A DNA stretch of 64,000 nucleotides from CBFHND01 sp965657085. Its GTDB lineage: Bacteria > Pseudomonadota > Alphaproteobacteria > Rhodobacterales > Rhodobacteraceae. Location of the stretch: positions 1-64,000 of the forward strand of contig CBFHND010000020.1 of the NCBI GenBank assembly GCA_965657085.1, read 5' to 3'. Both the position numbers and the translations under genes were made by a program. The notes under the pieces were generated by a model that was not told the DNA's origin, made no database searches, and saw nothing but the letters and a program-made list of their open reading frames with translations. Numbering within the stretch: the stretch's first letter is position 1; every line of letters begins with the position of its first letter. This document shows positions 59,390-64,000 of this stretch, piece by piece.

Positions 59390-60844
59390 TCATGCTTTGT
59401 TGGTCGGTGTTGAGAGCCGGCTCTCAAATTCTGTTTCTGCGTGCTCGGCCGTCGGCATAGCTGCGGCTCGGAGCGTCGTCATCGGCAAGACGACGCGGGC
59501 GGAGAGCCCGCCATCGTCCCGGTTCGACAGGATAATGGTGCCGCCGTGTTCCAGAATGATGCTGCGCGCGATCGAGAGACCCAGACCATGTCCACCCGTC
59601 TCATGAGAGCGCGATTGTTCCAAGCGGAGGAAAGGCTGGAAAACATCGCGCAAGCGGTCGTCGGGGATCCCGGGGCCATCGTCGTCGACCACGATTTCCA
59701 AACACTCGTTTGACACACCCCAAGAAAGCGTCGGGCTACGCCCGTACCTTTGCGCGTTATCGATAAGATTGCGTAAGGCTCGGCGCAAGGCCATTGGCTT
59801 GATCTGCACTATTGCCTCAGGTCCGGATTGCAGGTCCAGCGCACCGTGCGTCTGGTGTTTCATGTCGGTCAGGTACTCGGTGATCTCGATCGCCTGCAGG
59901 TGCTCGTCCCGTCCTACGCCACGGGCATAGGCGAGCGTGGCTTCCGCCATGTCCTGCATTTCGTCAAGCGAAGCGACAATGCCGCCTTTGGTCTCCGGAT
60001 CCTCTACCATCTCGGCATGAACGCGCAGGGCCGTGAGTGGCGATCTCAAATCATGTGCCAATGCGGCCAGCATCTGTGTCCGATCCGAGACGAAACGTGC
60101 GAGCCGGGCTTGCATTTCATTAAAGGCCGTCGTGAGGTTCCGAACTTCGGTCGGTCCGGCCGGTGTGAGTGCCCCCTGCCCGCCACCGCGCCCGAACTCC
60201 TCTGCGGCGGCGGCAAGTTCATTCAATGGCCGCGTCAGGCGCGTCAGCAGGAACCAGAATATAGCCAGCAACAACACAGCCGCTGTCAACACGAAGGACA
60301 GCGTGGACGCCCAAGACCATTGGATCGGCGGTCGCTCGAACCGAGTGGCCACGTTCAACCATTGGCCCCCGGCAATGGCGATGGAGACCTCCATCTCGAT
60401 AGCCGCAAGCGTACCTTGCATCATCTCGGCGTGCATCTCTGCCATTTCCGGTGAGAGGTTCGGCAGCGGCAGTAGCCCCTGTTCGATTTCATGCACCTCT
60501 ACCCGGATATCACGGCTGTATTCATCGTTCAGGAGTGCGCGAATTCGGGCTTCCACGGCACCATCAACATTATGATCTGTGTGTACAACTGCTGGTTCGT
60601 TATTGAGGTCAAACCGAACAAGTGGCGAATTCGCGGCCACAACAATTTGCTGTTGCAGATCGCCCGGTGCTTCCTCGAGAAGAAGTGCGACATTCGCCGC
60701 GCGTCCGGCGACCTCACTGCCAATCGCTGCTTGAACAGCAAGCGCACGTTCATCGACGAATAACCAAAGAACAACGATCTGCGCCACGAACAGGACGGAA
60801 ACCACCAGAAGGGCGATCTGCGAGCGAAATCCCATGCGCATCAT
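59390..60844 (-). CDS. Sensor histidine kinase of a copper-region two-component system
   Basis: A 484-residue membrane kinase: first membrane helix at residues 9-30, a periplasmic domain (31-178), second helix at about 180-200, HAMP, the phospho-acceptor His264 in AALAHDLRSPLTAL, and the ATPase domain with VDDDGPGIPD and GGHGLGLSIARSI. The periplasmic part contains a Met-rich SPEMAEMHAEMM stretch (131-142) that could bind Cu. Its ATG overlaps the response regulator stop. EnvZ/CusS-like in class. Confidence 0.9.
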   Translation of the reverse strand: MMRMGFRSQIALLVVSVLFVAQIVVLWLFVDERALAVQAAIGSEVAGRAANVALLLEEAPGDLQQQIVVAANSPLVRFDLNNEPAVVHTDHNVDGAVEARIRALLNDEYSRDIRVEVHEIEQGLLPLPNLSPEMAEMHAEMMQGTLAAIEMEVSIAIAGGQWLNVATRFERPPIQWSWASTLSFVLTAAVLLLAIFWFLLTRLTRPLNELAAAAEEFGRGGGQGALTPAGPTEVRNLTTAFNEMQARLARFVSDRTQMLAALAHDLRSPLTALRVHAEMVEDPETKGGIVASLDEMQDMAEATLAYARGVGRDEHLQAIEITEYLTDMKHQTHGALDLQSGPEAIVQIKPMALRRALRNLIDNAQRYGRSPTLSWGVSNECLEIVVDDDGPGIPDDRLRDVFQPFLRLEQSRSHETGGHGLGLSIARSIILEHGGTIILSNRDDGGLSARVVLPMTTLRAAAMPTAEHAETEFESRLSTPTNKA

Positions 60845-61575
60845 GCATGAATCTCCACTTCACTGTTCAGACAATAACCGCCGTTGCGCACCGTCGAAAT
60901 AATCCGAGGTCGAAGCACGTCGGCTTCAATTTTCCGGCGCAGTCGAGACACCTGATTGTCGATGGTCCTGTCGAACGGTCCCGCTGTGCGCCCCGCGCTC
61001 AACTCCAGCAGCTCATCGCGGCTCATAACTCTCCGTGGATTTTTCAGGAAGACTTTCAGCAGGTTTGCTTCCGCGGTCGTCAACGGGTCGACCGTTCCAT
61101 CAGCACGAATAACGTGACTGGCGTCATGATCGAATATGACTCCAGAAAACGTGACCCGCCTGCCCGCAAGTCCATCGCCATGTCGGGTGTACCCAACTCC
61201 CACGCGCCGGAGGATTGCATTGATCCGGGCAAGCAACTCGGCTGGATTGAACGGCTTGGCAAGATAGTCATCCGCACCCGTGTCGAGACCTTTGATCCGA
61301 TCATCATCCTCTCCAAGTGCAGTCAACATGAGGATGGGTACATTCTGATGCTCACGCCGCAACCTTGCACAGGCTGCGAGCCCGTCCTCGCCCGGCATCA
61401 TGATGTCGAGCACGATCAGATCGAATGTGTCTTCCTGTAACTGCGCATCCATATCTGCAGCACTTTTGGCTCCTGTCGCATGCATCCCGTTTTTTCCCAA
61501 GTAGCGAGTCACGGAATGCCGTATCTCGGCATGATCATCGACAACAAGAATCCGTGGTGAGTCCGCCATAATCAA
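60841..61575 (-). CDS. OmpR-family response regulator
   Basis: A 244-residue regulator. The receiver domain has VVDDHAEIRH, the phospho-acceptor Asp57 in LIVLDIMMPGEDGL and KPF at the switch Lys; the C-terminal winged helix includes LLKVFLKNPRRVMSRDELLEL, FDRTIDNQVSRLRRKIE and an IISTVRNGGYCL end. It pairs with the kinase downstream. Its start overlaps the stop of the BNR-like gene, an unusual partner. Copper control is inferred from neighbours. Confidence 0.93.
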   Translation of the reverse strand: MIMADSPRILVVDDHAEIRHSVTRYLGKNGMHATGAKSAADMDAQLQEDTFDLIVLDIMMPGEDGLAACARLRREHQNVPILMLTALGEDDDRIKGLDTGADDYLAKPFNPAELLARINAILRRVGVGYTRHGDGLAGRRVTFSGVIFDHDASHVIRADGTVDPLTTAEANLLKVFLKNPRRVMSRDELLELSAGRTAGPFDRTIDNQVSRLRRKIEADVLRPRIISTVRNGGYCLNSEVEIHA

Positions 61576-62849
61576 TCAAGTCCCATCAAGGTGGCCTGCC
61601 GCATCGCAATACTATCGCCTTTGCCATCAGGTTGCGTCCATGCGAAATAGATGTCGCGGCCAAGCTTAGCCATCTTCGGAAAGTTGATCGATGCACCGCC
61701 GGAATTGACGGCAAGTATCTCACGAGCCACACAGCCTGCTTCGCTCGTGACTTGGCATACCATGAGCGCCTCATGGCCTTTGGTCCATTCGACCCAGGAC
61801 ACCACAGCCGTTCCGTCTTCGAGCATCTCTACGTCCACTCTGCCAACCGGATTGCCCAGATCGATCCGGGCAGGTTCTGCAAAGCTGTGGCCGGCATCGT
61901 CGGAAAAGGCCACCCGCACCGCCGCGATGTCATCCGCACCGGTGAACCAGGCAACCGCCACACGATCTTGGTGCGCCGAGATTGCTGGTCCATTCACGGG
62001 GCATCCTGCTAACTCCCACTCATCGTCGTGCACTCGAACCGGTGGCTGCCATCCATCCTTCGCAAGCCGTGCGACAGAGATATCCCGGATTTCACCCTCA
62101 GTTCGATCGCGATAGGCGGCGAGAAGTTCGCCGTCGCGTGTTGCGGCCAGGCTGGTCTGGCAACAGGAGCAGGTTTGCGTGTCTATTGCCACATCCCGGC
62201 CAAGCCGTCCGTCGCTGCTCAGCGTCGTAGCGCGAAGCTGCATCGCGTCAGGCAAAGCCGCTGCCTCATCTCGGATTTTCCCATAGGCCCGACCGTCGAG
62301 CCAAATAATGGCCATATTGTCTGAACTGATGGGCAACAATGATACAAACCCATGTTGTGACAATGACCGATCCTCGTGCGGGATCAGTGGTTCGCTCCAA
62401 GTTTCGCCGTGGTCGTGGGACAGCGCGATTTCAACGCGGTAATCATAGCCGGATGGTCCGACTTCGCGTAGCCAATGCACGGCAATTGTATTGTCGGGAT
62501 AGACCGCTATGCTTGGGGAATCCGCCCAGTTCACAAAAAGACCGGCGCTTTGATGGACCACGCTTGGTGCGGTCCAGTTCTGATTTGAACCGATGGCCAT
62601 CATCACTTTTGTTTCGCCTTGCTCGTGTTCCATCCAGCTCAAATAGAGTGCACCGTTGTGACTTGTCAGAGAGGGTTCGTGCGCACCGGGTGTGGTTACT
62701 GCTGTAATCTCTTCGATCCGTTCAAAAAGGGGCTCTTCGGTTTGTGCCGTTGCTGAGCCCGCGCCCGCGGCCACAAGCGCTGCGAATAGAGTTCCCAAAA
62801 GCCCGCCAACCCGTTTGTCATCTGTGGAGCCGCAAAAATAGCTATGCAT
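61572..62849 (-). CDS. Exported BNR/sialidase-like beta-propeller protein
   Basis: A 425-residue protein with a signal peptide (GGLLGTLFAALVAAGAGSATA) and Asp-box-like repeats typical of six-bladed propellers (ALSHDHGETWSEPLI; AFSDDAGHSFAEP). It is not a sialidase by catalytic residues that could be confirmed. An unusual TCSCCQTS motif in the middle offers three clustered cysteines, possibly a metal site. It is translationally coupled to the response regulator, suggesting a sensing or metal-binding partner of the two-component system. The Met at 62849 begins a proper signal; an upstream start at 62933 is less likely. Confidence 0.75.
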   Translation of the reverse strand: MHSYFCGSTDDKRVGGLLGTLFAALVAAGAGSATAQTEEPLFERIEEITAVTTPGAHEPSLTSHNGALYLSWMEHEQGETKVMMAIGSNQNWTAPSVVHQSAGLFVNWADSPSIAVYPDNTIAVHWLREVGPSGYDYRVEIALSHDHGETWSEPLIPHEDRSLSQHGFVSLLPISSDNMAIIWLDGRAYGKIRDEAAALPDAMQLRATTLSSDGRLGRDVAIDTQTCSCCQTSLAATRDGELLAAYRDRTEGEIRDISVARLAKDGWQPPVRVHDDEWELAGCPVNGPAISAHQDRVAVAWFTGADDIAAVRVAFSDDAGHSFAEPARIDLGNPVGRVDVEMLEDGTAVVSWVEWTKGHEALMVCQVTSEAGCVAREILAVNSGGASINFPKMAKLGRDIYFAWTQPDGKGDSIAMRQATLMGLD

Positions 62850-62996
62850 TCTCTTCGATATAATCGCTCCATAAATCATGAGGCGCAGAATAGATGTATT
62901 TTTTGTGAAAGGCCCGCACTTCGTTTGTCGCAATATGTATCACCGCCTCTGACATGTCTTGACTTTCCAGTTACCGGAGGCCTCAAGTCACTTCGC

Positions 62997-63443
62997 ATGA
63001 CAGGTGCACACCTAAACCCAACGAGGCAATTCTCCGGCCACCCGATCCAACGGATCGTGGCGCGGCCAACGTGGCTTGGTTTGGCACTTTTTGTGCTGAC
63101 GTTGCCCGCTCACCTCCTTCTGGAACAGGCAGGCTCGCTTGCCTTGGCGGCGGTCACACTGGCGTTGATCGGCGGGGCCTATATCGGCTTCGGGGCCGCC
63201 GATGGACGCCAGTCCGTCTTCTGGACCGAGCTGGCGGTTGCCCTCATCTTTGGGGCGGCGGCCATAGTGGGTCTCCTTTGGCATTGGGCGGCCTTGCCTC
63301 TGGGCCTCGCGCTCCATGCGCTTTGGGATCTGGCGCATCACGATGCGCGTCGCCTTGCCGGGGTCCCGCGCTGGTACATCCCGTTTTGCGTTGTCTTCGG
63401 CCTGATGGCGGCAGCCTTTCTTGTGCTGCTCTACAAGAGGTAG
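62997..63443 (+). CDS. Four-helix membrane protein of unknown function
   Basis: A 148-residue integral membrane protein with about four hydrophobic segments (WLGLALFVLTLPAHLLLEQ; LALAAVTLALIGGAYIGFG; TELAVALIFGAAAIVGLLWH; WYIPFCVVFGLMAAAFLVLL). A LHALWDLAHHDARRLAGVPRW loop with several His is recognisable in proteins of copper and mercury regions. Function is unknown. It is divergent from the BNR-like gene and precedes a DedA/VTT-domain gene by three bases. Confidence 0.65.
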   Translation: MTGAHLNPTRQFSGHPIQRIVARPTWLGLALFVLTLPAHLLLEQAGSLALAAVTLALIGGAYIGFGAADGRQSVFWTELAVALIFGAAAIVGLLWHWAALPLGLALHALWDLAHHDARRLAGVPRWYIPFCVVFGLMAAAFLVLLYKR

Positions 63444-63446
63444 GTC

Positions 63447-64000
63447 ATGGTACGTCTCGTCGTTCTGGTCCTTCTGGGGCTTTTGCTCCTCATTCTGGCG
63501 CGTCCGGACCTTGCGGGCCTCGATATCGATCTGCCGGAGCGCGACGACCTGCGTCGCTGGATTGATGCGGCTGGTCTTCTTGGCCCGGTTTTGGTCGTGG
63601 CACTCATGACGTTGGCAATTGTGGCCAGTCCCGTGCCCTCGGCGCCGATCGCGCTCGCCGCCGGGGCTGCCTACGGGCACACCTCCGGAACCCTGCTCGT
63701 TGTGCTTGGCGCAGAGATTGGCGCGCTGGCCGCGTTTCTGCTGGCGCGCGGGCTGGGGCGCCCTTTCGTGGAACGCCATGTCGGCGAGAAGATAGGACGC
63801 GGGCTGCTGGGATCACAGAATACACTGATGTTTCTGGTGTTCGGAAGCCGGCTGCTGCCGTTCCTGTCCTTCGACATGGTCAGCTATGCGGCGGGGTTGA
63901 GTGCCTTACATCTCTGGAGGTTTGCACTGGCGACACTTGCCGGAATCGTACCGGCCAGCTTCTTGCTCGCCCATCTCGGCAGCGAGGCCATGAATGGGGA
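63447..64000 (+). CDS. TVP38/DedA-type (VTT domain) membrane protein, truncated by the window end
   Basis: The frame runs off the right end; 184 codons are visible. After an N-terminal helix and a short periplasmic loop, the sequence has ASPVPSAPIALAAGAAYG, LVVLGAEIGALAAFLLARGLG and LVFGSRLLPFLSFDMVSYAAG, the conserved VTT/SNARE-associated motifs of DedA-like flippase-type proteins. These proteins affect membrane lipid transport and homeostasis. It follows the small membrane protein gene closely and is likely co-transcribed. Confidence 0.85.
   Translation, partial: MVRLVVLVLLGLLLLILARPDLAGLDIDLPERDDLRRWIDAAGLLGPVLVVALMTLAIVASPVPSAPIALAAGAAYGHTSGTLLVVLGAEIGALAAFLLARGLGRPFVERHVGEKIGRGLLGSQNTLMFLVFGSRLLPFLSFDMVSYAAGLSALHLWRFALATLAGIVPASFLLAHLGSEAMNG

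Overview
The window looks like a chromosome, or a large extrachromosomal replicon, of a marine alphaproteobacterium, most likely Rhodobacterales (Roseobacter group). The grounds are by-eye resemblance of the core proteins (RarD, PobA/PcaCHG, the threonate operon, uronate dehydrogenase, GAPDH), high GC, ATGA-coupled operons and the mix of insertion sequences. No rRNA or intact tRNA is present.

Layout. 1-5.8 kb: scattered housekeeping genes (GcvT-type oxidoreductase end, RarD, NTF2-like protein, RluA, aldehyde dehydrogenase, 1-Cys peroxiredoxin, family-25 glycosyltransferase) with three copies of a covarying 26-bp palindrome after stop codons. 5.9-8.0 kb: a nest of IS3/IS66 pieces that truncates an AsnC/Lrp regulator and another gene. 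8.1-17.6 kb: catabolism. An L-threonate/tetronate operon (ltnD-otnK-otnC-otnI) lies beside pcaQ, which diverges from pobA-pcaC-pcaH-pcaG; a uronate dehydrogenase and a FAD oxidoreductase follow.

17.9-32.0 kb: a tight five-gene plus-strand operon of very large, mostly uncharacterised proteins: a subtilisin-like protease, a 1175-residue DUF6603 protein, and proteins of 905, 1622 (with a Lys-Pro-Gly repeat) and 439 residues. 32.0-37.9 kb: gap with a LacI-type operator, a metallo-beta-lactamase hydrolase with an ABM monooxygenase, a decarboxylating dehydrogenase/Gfo-Idh/GntR operon, and an AhpD-like protein.

38.8-48.4 kb: a second large operon of unusual content: three beta-rich unknowns (two sharing an N-terminal motif), an intact polyprenyl diphosphate synthase, a ComEC-like metallo-beta-lactamase domain protein and a 1261-residue protein. 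It is flanked by IS6/IS110 remnants on the left and, on the right, by the 3' half of a tRNA-Arg(CCU)-like gene plus IS66/IS5 remnants. It also uses CTC leucine codons far more than its neighbours, so it looks like a transferred island.

50.8-64.0 kb: a copper-resistance region: cueR/copA with a recognisable CueR-type promoter (19-bp spacer), a small membrane protein, CopZ-like chaperone and lipoprotein, and a minus-strand run of BNR-like protein, response regulator, histidine kinase, L,D-transpeptidase, cytochrome c, multicopper oxidase, cytochrome c, DsbA-like protein and a second L,D-transpeptidase; then two membrane protein genes, the last running off the window.

The two large operons (17.9-32.0 and 38.8-48.4 kb) are the best candidates for undescribed systems. 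None of their proteins has a visible signal peptide. Function cannot be assigned from sequence alone.
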